From positions 12,537,001 to 12,601,000 of the forward strand of contig JAMPIT010000884.1 in assembly GCA_026261815.1 (NCBI GenBank): a stretch of 64,000 nt of DNA, read 5' to 3'. Below, in pieces: positions 35,615 through 48,180 of the stretch. The notes under the pieces are model-generated. The model ran no database searches and had not been told where the DNA came from. It saw nothing but the letters and a program-made list of their open reading frames with translations. How positions within the stretch are numbered: position 1 is the stretch's first letter; every line of letters begins with the position of its first letter. Both the position numbers and the translations under genes were made by a program. This DNA is from Monarcha castaneiventris obscurior (Eukaryota > Chordata > Aves > Passeriformes > Monarchidae).

Positions 35615-38600
35615 TTTTAATATATATAATTTTTTTCCAGAACCGGTCCAGATGCTCTTGCAACAAAATCTCCACACACAGCCACCTGTGCCTTGTTTAC
35701 ATTTGGCCTCCTCCTACCATTACTCCCACTGATGAAGCTACACAACTGTTAATAAAGTTTGAGAGGGGGAAGATGTTTTTGCATGCAAAGCAGCTGTTAG
35801 CTCACAGCACGGGCTCATGTTTAAGACTCCTTTTTACCTGGATGAGAGCAGCTCCATTTCTGTGTGTGTTTAAACTTCCTGCAATATTGACAGTGATGGC
35901 TTTTTGGCCTCACAGGACTGAAGAGCCACATCAGACAACTTCTCAGTGTAGAAAATCAAGCAAAAGGAAAGAATAAAAGCTTAAGAAACCATCAATGAAA
36001 AGACACTGCACAACTTTATAATTAACATGCTAAAGAGAAACAGATGAACAGGAGAACTTGCAAAGAAATCTGTACAAAAAGGAAGCTGTTTCCATTTCAG
36101 AAGAATTTGAAATGTTTCCTGAACTAGTGTATTAATTCTGTTGGGGCAATAACTGCTTAAACCCAAAATGTAGTAAGATTCTACAGCAGAGCAGCAGTTA
36201 ATTTTGACAGTATGGATTTTCCACTTATACTGATAGATGCTCCCTGCCATGTCATGCTCCTACACTGACTGAAAGGTCACTTGGAAGACTGTGCAGTTCC
36301 TGCCATACACTTCTGTCTTTCTGCAGTCCTCACTGCTTACCATATTAGTGTTGACTGGTTTGACACCAGGCTTACACTTCAGACAGTGGCACTAAGTAGT
36401 ATTTACTACCATCACATTACTTATTTACAATTTTGCCACTTATTAAAAAAAAACAAAAAACCAAGTTTTCTCCTGAAGTTATGCAAAACACAGAATTTGG
36501 GGAACATATTAAGCTGATTAATATTTTGATTGACTTCCTCTCACAAGAGCAGTCTCACCTTCAAGGTGGCAGCCCCATTTTCTACCCTCATTCTGTTTCA
36601 TTCTTCTCTGCTTGCACAGGCAAACTGGGTCTATGGGGACTGGCTTTGTCTCTTTGTCCTCAGAAGGTCACTGCATGTTGTACAACAAAGCCTCAGCTTC
36701 TCCTGAGCATTTGCACTGGATATTCTTTCCTCTCACTGACACCCCTTCCCACAAATGCAAAATTTTAACACATTTCCAGTATTTCTACTAAACAAGTACC
36801 ACCAGCTTTCAGCTTCTTCCCATGACAAAGCAGACATCTGGGTTTTTTTCTGAATTTTTGTCTATGAATCAAATTTATAAATATTTCCATCATACTTGCA
36901 CCCAAGGTTTCTTAATTTCTTACTCCTGAAGGAAAGTTATTTTTAATATGCAAACTTAAACTCCACTTAAAACTTCCATGAACTTTTCATAAGCTAAAAT
37001 TAATATTGTTTTTACTTCAGTTATCATCATTACCATCTAACATTGATGTCTAAAATTAACTTAATAATGACCTATAAGAAAAGCAGGAATTTCAGACTTT
37101 GAAGTAAAATACCAGAGATGGAAAGCTGAACTTAAATTAAGATATTCAAATGCATAAATTATATGTGCAGTACAAAAAACCCAATTCCTAAGAACCAGAA
37201 CTCATTACATGAGTACCATGAACAGGCTGACAACCATTTATGTGCTTTGTGATGTCCAAGAAAGAACAGAACCACAGAACAACCTGTGAAATATCTGACA
37301 CAATGCCCAATTTCACTAAGTAACAAAATGCCCCCTGGCATCACCAACATGGGATAAGGATTGTGACACGTATGTCATTATAAAACAACATACCAACACA
37401 GTAGCACTGACCTAACGTGGTGTTAGTAAGAGCACCAGAATGGTGTTCCCTGCACAGGGAACTTCAGTATGGCTTCCCTCTAGCTTAGGTGTAGCGGGAC
37501 CATGGATGTACTGATCAATAACCACGTCCTTCTCTGTACACACCACAGTGAGGAAAGAGAGAACAATTGTGGAGGGGATTGAGAGCAAGAATCATTTTGA
37601 TTTTCCCTCGTATCTTTTCTTGTAAAAAAAATTTGCATAGCCTTGTGTCTACTTCAAAGAGCTCATTTGAAAATGCACATCTAAAACCCCTTTAAAAAGA
37701 AAGTTAGAAATCACCAGCGAAGCAGAAATCCTCAGTCTCACCACCATGCTGGTGTCATTTCCCCGTTTGTACTGCTGACCCAGGTCTTTTTTTTTCTCTC
37801 TCCTTCCCCCTTCTCACACCATGAGTGCTTCAGTGAGGCTGCTAGTCAAACATATCCTCAAAGCTCCCAGTGTTGTTCTATAAAAGGATGAACAATCGAA
37901 AGAGAGAGATCAGCAAAACCTGCCTCAGGGGTTTTGGGAGGGCCAGGAAGAGGAGTACCTCATCTTAACTGATTAGTTTTGAATAAAATTTTTTTTAAAA
38001 GTGAGATTGAGGAATTGACAGTAGGAATTTTTCAGTTTTCATTATTCTTGTCTGCTACATAAATGCAAGCCAGGCTCCCTAACCTGGGAACCAGGCACAC
38101 GCAGTTGCCATGTCTGAAGAAAAATTACTGCAAAAAACATTTTTAAGGGTGAATTCTCTCCTGGGACTAAAGACCAGCATGAAAAAGACCACCCAACCTT
38201 TGTGATTTCTTATCACAAGTCTAGCAAGACAGAGTCTTTTTCTCAAGTCCTTGGGTTCTGAAGCCACCTGATTGCATAGGGAATATCAGTTTCCTTTAAA
38301 AGAAAGAAAACACCTGCCAATGACATGTAAGCATTTGCAGGATTATGTCCATAACATTCACATGAAATTTAAGGAATATGGGTGTTATGCTGTCCCTTTA
38401 GAACTATAATGACCTGAAAATTTAGGTATTACTGAGTTTCTATTTTTCAAAAGTACTTTCTTAAGTTCCTCTAACTTTTACATCATTGTGTTTTCCATTT
38501 TTCTCTGGGTAACTACAAAATCGTAAGAAGCCAGGAACATCAGTAATTCCTAAAAAAAGCCATCCTATCCTCCTTTCCAGATTTAGAAATATATAGTATT

Positions 38601-38669
38601 TCTCATAAAAATGGAGAAATAAAGCATTCACTAAAGGTGGAATGCCCTATTTTTGGCTTTTTAGTCAGC
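35615..38669. other. non-coding sequence
   Basis: No gene or clear repeat recognised. The plus-strand open frame at 36433-36768 (111 codons) has no recognisable domain. Confidence 0.6.
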
Positions 38670-38880
38670 TTTTTTTTTCCCTCTCAATTCCCCTTTTCAT
38701 TTTCCTATCCCTAATCCTTATTTCCTTGCTCCTATTTTTACTTTGGGGAGTAACTATCACCATTACTCACATTGTCCATCTCTTTCCAGTTTTCCCTTAA
38801 TTTTCAGTTCATTCTCCCTTGCTTCCTTCCACTTCAAGCTCCTTCTCCCCAGCTCAGCTTTTCCCTAGTAAAATCGCCTT
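38670..38880 (+). other. polypyrimidine-rich tract
   Basis: For about 200 bases the plus strand is dominated by T and C (CCCTCTC, CCCCTTTTC, CTTCCTTCC and similar), with only short purine interruptions. It is not a tandem repeat. Confidence 0.5.
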
Positions 38881-41800
38881 GAAGCAGCACACTTCTCCAG
38901 CTCTATTTAAGTCCCACTTCAGTGATCATAAAAGGGCATAAACATATAGCTGGGAAAAAAAAAGAAGACTGTTACAGCTGATTAAAAAGAAATCAGATGA
39001 TGAATTGTATAAAATAAGGTCAGACTCAGTTGGCAAAATAAGATGCAAAATAAGAAACAAACATTTGTGGAGATGTAGAAGGGCTATTTAAACTTAAAGT
39101 ATTTAAATTTTTCATTTCCAGAGGCTTTGCTTAAATATTCTTTATAAGCACGCTGTCAGTGAGGTTCCGAAGTACTTGTGATCCTAAACTCAAAAGACAG
39201 CTTTCATTTTCGGTTCTGTAAAATAATTTCTGTTCAGCTGAAACAAAAGTCCGTCCCCACATCAAAAAATAAAAAACACTTTCTCCAAAATGTTTTCATT
39301 TGATGTGAAATAACTATAATCCTCAAACCAATCAGCAAATTGAAAAACCTACTTTTGTGTAAAGTGTTCTGGATCCCTTTGGGATGAAGAGCACTGTATC
39401 AGCCCTAGAAATAATTAACCACCATTTATGGAATGTCAGATGAGCCTCTGCATTATGCATTAGATCTTCCTACCTTCCAAACACTATTAATGTTAAGGAA
39501 AGTATATCTGTGACTCCGATGGATGACAAATCACTTTCCTTCTTCTAAATATTTTCTTGTTGCTGTGCCATCCCTTGATCTACTATCTTTCCACCACCAA
39601 CGCCCTCTCCCTTCTTCCAGGCATTTATTGCTCGTGTGATGCTGACATCTTTTCTGTCATCCCCTTGATGAAAGTTTACCCAGATCTCTGGAAACATCTC
39701 AATGTCCACCTTCTTTCTCCACTTTTTTAGGAAAGACAGCACTGCATGCAGGAGAGTTTGTGCTTCCGTACTCCTTGTTTTCCTCCTCTCCTCCCTCAGG
39801 TGATCTACACCAGCACACTATAGACTTCCCTTTCTTCCACCACATTGTCTGAGTGTGGGGCTGGGATCAGCAGCTGGCCAAGCCATCATTTGAGCATGCC
39901 CAGCAGAAATGCTTCCACACTCACACAATCAAGGGTGCACTTTCAGGTCCTCCAATGAGTTCTTGGCAGCAATCTACATAACAAAACCTGGAAACCTTCA
40001 CCGAAATAAAAATAAAAATAAAAATGAGCACAGAGAAGAGTGACAGCCCTTCATTTTCCCAAACAGAAGTCAACATGCCAATGTCCACACCTCCTGCCTT
40101 CACTGATGTAAATAGAAATAATTTCACCTTTGATTTTCAGTCTCATTTCTGACTTCACATGCTAACAAAGCTCTGATAAACAAAAAATATACTCACCAGC
40201 ACTGGCTCTGGACTGTTTTCCCCTTTGACTCCCTTTCCTCTGCCCCTGCAGCAGACGTGGCTGGTGATGCTTGTTAACTATCCCCTCCTTCCCTCACAGA
40301 TACCCTCCATCCAGACCATTCAGAGTAGATGAGCACAAAATGTTGTCCCCAAACAGACGGAAATTTACGGTATAGCCAGTAATTATCAGTGAATATTACC
40401 AATCCCAGAGAGGACAAGGAAATCTCTGTTACAAAATCAAAGTATAAAAGTGCAGTCCTTTGTATAAAAGGGAGAGGGAAAAGTAACATTTCTAATTGAA
40501 AATTAAAGCAAGAAGCACAATACTAGCAAAGTACATTTATTGTGTTAACGTACCATTTGTCTTCTGGGCAAGTTACTAAAGGTCATTTGTTCTTCATAGC
40601 AAGTGTTGAAAATAGTTTATGTTGTGGGTCTAACTTAAAGGAACAATGTCAAAACCCTCAGGCCCAAAATGACCTTTTTATGCCAACACAGAGATCTAAA
40701 TCTCTTACTGAGGATAGTGGTGATGCTTGCATTTCACTCTCTCCCTCTCCCTTCTCCTTCTAACCTCCCCCCGCTTTCACATGAGATACCTCACCACAGA
40801 AGACAGCACAGACTGCAAAGTTAACATGCCCACTCCACACCTCGTGCTGCTCATCCCTTGCTCTGCCCATCCTGCCAGACACCCAAGACAAGCTGCTTGC
40901 TGATGTGCCTGGTTCCCAACCTGCCCTCTAACCAAGTCAGAGAGGGAAAAGGGAGGGGAAGGGACCAGAGCTACCCTCGCCTGCTAGAAGAAAAGGAATA
41001 CATACTGCCATGTGCTCTAGAAGGTAGAATATAGTGACATGGGCAGTTCTTCTTTCAAAACCCTATGACAATATTGTCTTCCTGCCTAAACAAACCTCTC
41101 AGGGTCACCTCTAGCTGGTTGTCCCAAAAGGTCCTGGCTGTAAAAGAGGGAGGATCAGGGTTGCTGAGGTGCTACTGATGAAACAATAAAATACATCTGT
41201 GTAGGACATACAGAGAAGCAGACACAGACAGAGGGATTTGAATATAAAGGCTCTGAATGGTTGCAGACTGGCAAAACACCTGGAGCCTTATGTGATTAAT
41301 TTAAAAAACAGCCCATCTTTACTACTGCACAGATGCTCTCCCTCCCTCAAGTGTTAGTGTAAGATCAACATGGTGGCCTTGTCCTCCTGCTCGGTGTTGT
41401 CACATTATCCTCAACTCTGATCTGAGCATATTGTGAGCACCTGCAGATGTGGGGCACAAAGAGACACTAAGCAGCACTTTAGAAGCAGGAACTATCATAA
41501 AATGCATCATGGAGCTGGAAACACCTTTTCACTTCCAAGGAGAAGTGCACTGGGTAGGCTGCACTCCTGCTTCCTGCACTGCTGCCACTCTCTTCTGAGG
41601 GTGAGGAGAGATCTTCTGTTTCCACATCCATCATTCCCACGCTTCTGAGCCACACCTGAGACTTCTGATGTATGATACATCACATACATGAGATATATGA
41701 AAGTACAGGCAACATGTCATGTTCTCCTACCCCACGCATCTCCCACAGGGCTCCATCTAGAAGATACGTCTTTTTCAGGCTGAATCCCGCAAGGTGAACA

Positions 41801-43294
41801 CCTCCCATGAACTAACGCTGAGCAGGCTTAGCATAACCTTTCAGAAGGCACTCAGCACTTTGCAGGATTTAAATGCAAAAGCCTCAAAAAGGCAAAGCTC
41901 ATTTTCCTGAATTCCCAGCTCTGGCTGCCATTTGTGACAGACTTCACACATTTATGTGCTGCCCTGTCACATTTGGGTGGCAAAAAAATGGCAAAGTATA
42001 GATGCCGTGACAAGTAGATGAGACATGTTTTTCCTCTTTAGTGTTCTTAGGCTCAGATTTCCCTTCAACACATAGAGGAAGAGAAAAAACCCTTGGGGCA
42101 GACAGAAACAGTTTAAGAGTTTAGTTACTCGGTTATTGTGAAAAGGATTTTTAAAAAATTAAAAATTCAAACATTATAAAATATAGAGCAGTGTTGGACT
42201 TTCTGAAATTCTAAGTGGAGACTTTTGTACATGTAGACTAATGTAATAAAAATATGCACAGGCATCTAATCTAATGCATATTTTTACAGAGAAATCTTAT
42301 GAGTGAATGTCTATATTAGATGCATGAACTACATTTATGAGTTTCCTTTTTTCTTTTTTGGTTGGTTGAAAAGACATGTAGAGAAAAATATAGGAACAAT
42401 TCAGACACAACTGTGGTTCCTTTTTATGGTTCCCACCAAATCCAGTATTTATTTTCATTAATTTAAGGATCCAAGACCAAACCACTTACCTAGCTACCTA
42501 ATAAGTTCTCTTTGAAAGTTTATTTAATACCTGACATACACTTAAAAAAAATATATAAGTTGCAATGTTTAAGTGTGGGAGATATAGGCAGGATATAATA
42601 TCTGCATCAAGTTCCTAAATAGCTGTGATTCTTGTTTTGATTCTGCACTTGATTGTGGCCATTAATGTTACAAGAGAAATGCTCGGCTCACAGATGAAAA
42701 ATCTCCCTGCAAGGGCTCTACGAGAACAGTCACCACCACACTTCTCAGGGTTCATTGGCTGGCTCACAAGAGTATGAAATACTGCCCCATAAAATACATA
42801 TAAATAAATAAACCTACAGTTAGATTTAACCACACTGTGTCCTTTTTGCACCGAGTATATGCACTTTTATTAGTCAAAAGCAAGTATTGACACACATCAA
42901 GCTTCAAAGTCAGAGTTATCACTTGGATGGTATCCCCTTGACTCAGACATGTCACAGGTTTTCCTTTAATAGGCAAAATACAAACTTGAGTAAATTCTCT
43001 CCTCCACAGCCATAGTGAACACACCAAGTATCCAATAGCAACTCTGACCTTAATCAAACTTCAATATGGAAATTTTATTTCACCTTAATCTCCTACGTCT
43101 GTTTTAAAGCAAAATGCCCAAGTCAAATCCAGGGACTGATAAAAGGTTATTTTGAATTGTGAGATATTGAATATTCTAGCTGAAATCCTGGCTCCTTTGA
43201 ATACCACAGCAAATATCCCCTTCATTTCAATACTGCCAAGATTTTTACCATGGAGAATGGCCTGGAATTCAGTTTGTAAAGGTAAAGCAATAAA
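38881..43294. other. non-coding sequence
   Basis: No supportable gene. Small features: (AAAAT)n at 40004-40024 and a perfect 8-bp inverted repeat around one base at 41666-41682 (TGATGTAT, G, ATACATCA). The minus-strand open frame at 42764-43057 (97 codons) is not recognisable. Confidence 0.6.
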
Positions 43295-43364
43295 GGGTCT
43301 GAATCAATTCCCACTGAAGCCCATGGACAGACTCCTATTCATACCAATGGAGTGGATCAGACTC
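43295..43364. repeat. short MITE-like inverted-repeat element
   Basis: GGGTCTGAATCAATTCCCAC at the left end and GGATCAGACTC at the right are imperfect inverted copies (GTCTGA and ATC blocks shared). The interior has ACTGAAGCCCATGG and ATACCAATGGAGTGG, two degraded halves of the cattgaagtcaatgg core. The open frame at 43152-43367 runs through it and is therefore not credible as a gene. Confidence 0.55.
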
Positions 43365-44632
43365 TAAGTCTGTCTTGGCACAGTTAGGAGCTGTACCCTC
43401 ACAGATAGTGAAAGAATTGTTGTAAATGCCAGACAGAATTAGGAAGTACAAGAACACCCAGTACTTTATACAGCATTTTACTACAAGTTCAAAGCTCTAA
43501 ACTGGACATAAAGTTAAACAAATTGCAACTAGATTAAGAATCAGTCATTTCAATGTGTTAAAAACCCAAAGTAAGTTTTCCTGCAATATTTGAAGTAGGC
43601 AATGCAGAATAACAATTTACTTTAATGTAAAAGTAAACCTGTAAGAGAGGGAGACAAAGACAGAAAACAGAATAATCTCAGGGGAAGGGTGGGGAATAAA
43701 ACCATAAATTAAAGCAGTAATTCTAGCCTTCAGTGATGGCTCTACTATTTCATCTCTGGTTTTGGCTTCTATGTCCATTGTAGTGAATCATACTGTATTA
43801 AAAGGTGAAAAATGCTCATGTCTGGATTAGGAAAAAAAGATTCATAATTGACACTGCCATGAAGAATGTTTGCAACACAGAACTGGGTTTCCAACCTTGA
43901 TCTATTTATTTAATCTAAAAGATAGAAACAGCTATCAAGAATATTTCACAATGAGTGGCTTTGCTTGCAAGGACTTCCCTGTGGCAAGGCAGACTCTGCT
44001 GCTGTGTTATTTTGTGTTTCATGATACTGGTAGGACTGCACTGAAACCTGCCAAGCAAGGGCCATATGCTTGGAATTTGTTTAATACTCTTTATCCTACT
44101 CTCCATAACAAGTTTATTGCTTTGAAACAATGCATTATGGACAGCAATATCTACAGTATGCAGTTGACACATGACAGCATGGAAAAGAAAGGGAAAAAGA
44201 TGTGGAAAGAGGATGGATTGAAAAAAGGCAGAGGGGCAAAACACTATGCACCAAGCCTATCATTTGTATCTTATTAGGAAATAGCATGACCCCTGTGAAG
44301 ATCTAACATGTATGTGCAAAGAATACTTCTTCTGAAACACGCTCTAAACAGCAAGTAAACTCTTCCAGCTGGGATCAGTATGCCATTTAAAGACCACAGA
44401 GGGACCATAAACTCGAAGCAGCCTGCAGGATGGGGAAAGCAGAGATCCCACTCACTGTGTCTGCATGGAACAGCAGATGGTCCACACAGAGCACTCTGCA
44501 GAAGGAGCAGGACAGGTGATCCCATCTGATGTGAAGGCAGAGCAAATATGTAGTATAAGAGAATTTTTCAGGCCTATGGTATAGGTGAGGGTTAGTCTGT
44601 CATTCCTCACACCAGTTTGGGAACTATTCACA
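43365..44632. other. non-coding sequence with overlapping long open frames
   Basis: The plus-strand frame 43870-44277 (135 codons) and the minus-strand frame 43915-44244 (109 codons) cover the same bases. Neither shows a recognisable motif, signal peptide or membrane segment. I treat both as chance, but they would be the first to test for conservation in this part. Confidence 0.5.
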
Positions 44633-44868
44633 GGATCACAGAACATCTCAAGTTGGAAGAGACCCATAAGAATTACTGAGTCCAGCTCCCTGCTCCTTGC
44701 AGGGCTATCTTACACTAAACCACGGACTCAAAGCATCCTAAGACAGTCCTTGGACTCTTAACACACTTAGTACCATGGCCACTTCTCTGGGGAGCCTGTT
44801 GCATGGACTGACCAGCCTCTAAGTGAAGAACCTGTTCCTAATGTGCAACCTGAACCTCCCCTGGCACA
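44633..44868 (-). repeat. CR1 LINE 3' end, 5'-truncated, diverged
   Basis: Read on the plus strand it is the reverse complement of a CR1 3' untranslated end: GGATCACAGAACATCTCAAG, TTGGAAGAGACCCATAAG, ACTGAGTCCAGCTCCCTGCT, ACTAAACCACGGACTCAAAG, CCACTTCTCTGGGGAGCCTG, AAGTGAAGAACCTGTTCCTA, ACCTGAACCTCCCCTGGCAC. The copy is about 236 bases long and lacks all of the reverse-transcriptase part. It differs from the next copy enough to be another subfamily or an older insertion. Confidence 0.85.
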
Positions 44869-44891
44869 CTGCAACAAAAGGCTGTGAATAC

Positions 44892-45247
44892 AATCACAAA
44901 ATCACAGAAACATAGAAAGCCCTGGCTTGGAAGGCACCCTAAAGACCATCTCGTTCCAACCCCTCCTGGGTTGGAGGGCAGAGACACCTTCCACTACACC
45001 AGGCTGCTCAGAGCTCCATCCAGCCTGGCCTAGGACACTTTCAGGGATGGGGAAGCCACAGCTTCTCTGGGCAACCTGTGCCAGGGCCTCCCCACCCTCA
45101 CAGGGAAGAATTTCTTCCTAATACCCAATCTAAACCTGCTCTCTGTCAGTGTGAAGCCATTCCCCCTTGTCCTGTCACTCCAGGCCCTTGTAATGGTCAC
45201 TCTCCATCTTTCTTGTAGGCTCCTTTCAGGCACTGGAAGGCCGCAAA
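44892..45247 (-). repeat. CR1 LINE 3' end, 5'-truncated, well preserved
   Basis: This is the clearest mobile element in the window. Landmarks, read on the plus strand: AATCACAAAATCACAGAAAC, CTTGGAAGGCACCCTAAAGA, CGTTCCAACCCCTCCTGG, CCACTACACCAGGCTGCTCA, CCATCCAGCCTGGCC, CTTCTCTGGGCAACCTGTGC, GAAGAATTTCTTCCTAATAC, CCTTGTCCTGTCACTCCAGG and GGAAGGCCGCAA. The order and spacing match the terminal 350 bases of avian CR1. It has the same orientation as the copy 23 bases to its left. No protein-coding part remains. Confidence 0.95.
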
Positions 45248-48100
45248 TAATTGAGAGGTTTATTTTATTCTTTCACCCTTTTTTCTGGCAGCCTGGTTTC
45301 CAGTTTCAAAATCAGGAACATTATCCATTGCTCTATTAGACTAAAAGGAGACATTCTTCCTGTTAAGCTCATTCACTGTTTAAAGCGTTGGATTTAGATA
45401 CCTTCACGCTCCTTAAAGGTGTGGCGTGCATACAAAACTTTTGGAAGCCTGAAGCACAGCCTGAAGTGTAGAATCCCAGGCACACAGTTCAACACCCCCT
45501 CAGCTGAGAAATTCAAACAAATGCCCAGCACTATCATGTACCACAACATATAAAAAACTCTCCTCTGGCCTGCTTGCAGCAGAGCCCTGGTTATGGCAAG
45601 GGACAACTTTGTACCTTGATCCTCCAAGCTGACTCCCTAAGGGAAGAAGGACACAAGCCCAGTTCCCATGAAAGAGATGACAGCACACACTGGTACCCAG
45701 AGTGAAGCAGATGTCAGAAGCCAAGAATCCCATCTGAATAATCCACTGAAGGACAAAAACTGAAAAATGTAGAACTCCATAAAAGGAATGTACCACGCTA
45801 ACAAAGTCAACCAGAAAGGGCATAGGGGAAATTGAGACAGCTAAGAAGGAATCTGAAATGTACATGTTTGGAGAGGTTAAAAAAGGAAAGAAAATAATAA
45901 GCCAGTCTTCAATTAGACATAAATATTGAAAACATTTCCTTTCCCCAGTGGCAAAACAATTTTCAAGAAACATGTTTGTCTAACAATTCCAAATTTAAAA
46001 AAAAAGGCAGGGGGGAAAAAGGTAAACTTAATTCAAAATGTAAACAAAATTTTCATTTACAATTATTTGAAATGCCAACCTCTGGACCCGAAGGAGGGTC
46101 CAAATGCATTTTATGTCCATTTTTCAGAACACTGATATCCAGCGAAGGCAAGGAAGGGTACTCTCTCATCTGCTAAGTGCACTTGGCAAAAACAAATGAA
46201 GACACATAAAAGAAAAAAGAAAACTCCTCCCTGTGCATAATGGACCAGGAAATGGTAAAGGAATAAGTTGTTTATTTGGGGACCTGCATCTTTTGAGCAG
46301 CTGTTGTACTCACTGCTTATATTGGAGACTAACCTCTACCATGGCAGTGGTGGATTGCATATGGGGCTCATCACTGGACTTCTGGGATGGGGATTTCCAG
46401 GCATTCAGCAAAGTTCATCTGCCTCTGAGGTAAACGAGAGCTTTAGCATTTCATTCCATAACAGCAGAGAGAAACCGTGAGTGCTTTTAAATCACCACCC
46501 CCCTACTATGAAACAAGACCAGAAACAGCCTCTGATAACTGCTCTAAAAAACTTGAGAAAAAAATGTCTGGATAAAAGCACCCGTGGGGACCGGTCCAGA
46601 GTTCTGACTATTTGTTTGCTGAAATGGATATCTAATCTGTCTTTAACAGCTCTGGAAGGACATTTCTACAGACCTTCCAGACTTTCAGCACTATCTACAG
46701 TGGGATCTTATTATCAGACATGGCCGGGAGAAATGAAAATGACAAAAACAAAAAAAAGAAATGCAATAGAAAGGAAATAAACTTGAGTTACACAGGCTCT
46801 CCCCACTTGTAGCCACTACACATTATTTAGATTTGAAATAGGCCAAATTACTGCCTACATGGACATGTGGACTGAGCAGCTGCTGAGCTACCAATGTTAT
46901 ACCTGGAAAAAAGATATACCTGAAGGACGCTGATTTTAAATTGTATTGACCAGCTTTGCTGCTTTTACTTATAAGGAAGGAAAATGGGAAGAGGAGGACT
47001 GTGCTTTACATCAGCAACCCATCACACAAAATTATATTCTTAGGTCAAAACCAAAAGGAAATGAGGATGCATTTCAGCATTAATACCCAGTACGGATCTA
47101 TAATTGTTTTACTTGTTCGTATTTTCAAAACATACTTTTGCCATAATTAATGAGGGCTGAATGTCTTTTACTTAATTAGGGATAAGAAAGCAAATTCTAA
47201 GATGATGTTATCAAGAACAGTCACAGCCAATTTAGCTTTGCTGGCATGGAGGTCAGTGGGGATTTCAACACTGACTGCAGACACAGGGAAGTCAAGTACT
47301 GGCAAGGAGTTTGGAATGGTACATTAAATACTTTTAAAAGCACCCACCCTCCTCCATAAGAAGCCCTGGCTAACAGCAAAGTATGGTGCTACTCTGTCTG
47401 TATTTCAGTAGCACGGCCCGGCTCTGAGTAAATAATACTAAACAATAATTCTTGGTTAAGAATTCATTATACAGAAGGTTCCAAATAAAAAAGGAAAGAG
47501 AATAAGTGTCTCAAACCTAGCCATTTACAGTTGTGCTGCATTAAAATCACACCTAGCATAGCCACATGCATTAAAGCAAATAATAATAATAATCTGCATT
47601 AAACAAAATAAAAATTCTCAGAATGGAAAGAAAACAAATCCAAAGTCCTGACATCAACATAAAGCCAGAATTCTTCCCACTCACTTCACAACAGCTTTTC
47701 TATTGCACTTTGTTCTGACCTTTTATTACTTTCTCAACATTAAAGAATATTGCTTTTCAAAACTCTTCATATCTTTGCTACCCCTGCCATTATTTCCACT
47801 CCTATTGTTGAGAGTTGTTAGTCACTTTTGTTCCAAGGTGCACAGCAGCATTGTATCTTCAAAAAGAGGCAAGAATATATGTACTTTTTGAGGGGAAAAA
47901 AATGCAAGTGTTTTCCATTCTTTCTTCCAAAGACCAAAGCCAGATTTTGTTATAAAATTAAATAATAAAATAACTAAATTAATAAATAGTATTTTAATAA
48001 ATATACTGGGAGATTGAAAAGCATGAAATCGATTTCCTGCTGGTAAGGAGGGAAAAAGGACACTTTTATATGACTTGACTGGACTTAAATAGACATTGTC
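45248..48100. other. non-coding sequence
   Basis: No supportable gene. The minus-strand frame 45500-45973 (157 codons) is rich in F, V, L and S and has hydrophobic stretches, but I recognise no family and see no splice context. A minor 7-bp hairpin (TGGACCC, six-base loop, GGGTCCA) lies at 46083-46102, and a TAA trinucleotide run at 47579-47594. Confidence 0.55.
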
Positions 48101-48180
48101 CTGATCCTGTAATTGTTCCATGCCCAGAACATCTATTGAATTCAATGTGAGCTCCAAAACCATATCAATTAGAGGATCAG
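48101..48180. repeat. short MITE-like inverted-repeat element with well-kept ends
   Basis: CTGATCCTGTAATTG (48101-48115) and CAATTAGAGGATCAG (48166-48180) are inverted copies with 14 of 15 bases matching. The middle contains CTATTGAATTCAATGTGAGC, a near-palindrome of the cattgaattcaatg type. It lies inside a 171-codon minus-strand open frame (47822-48337), which makes that frame unlikely to be a gene. Confidence 0.7.

Noticed and set aside
43152..43367. 71-codon plus-strand open frame
   Set aside because: Its second half is the inverted-repeat element at 43295-43364.
43870..44277. 135-codon plus-strand open frame
   Set aside because: It is overlapped by a 109-codon frame on the other strand, with no recognisable domain. 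It is at chance length for 64 kb of AT-rich DNA.
45248..45900. Possible endogenous retroviral LTR right of the CR1 copy
   Set aside because: I looked for TG...CA ends, a primer-binding site and a second LTR and could not support any of them.
45500..45973. 157-codon minus-strand open frame with hydrophobic stretches
   Set aside because: Length is near chance expectation for the window. I recognise no motif and see no retroviral or LINE protein signature.
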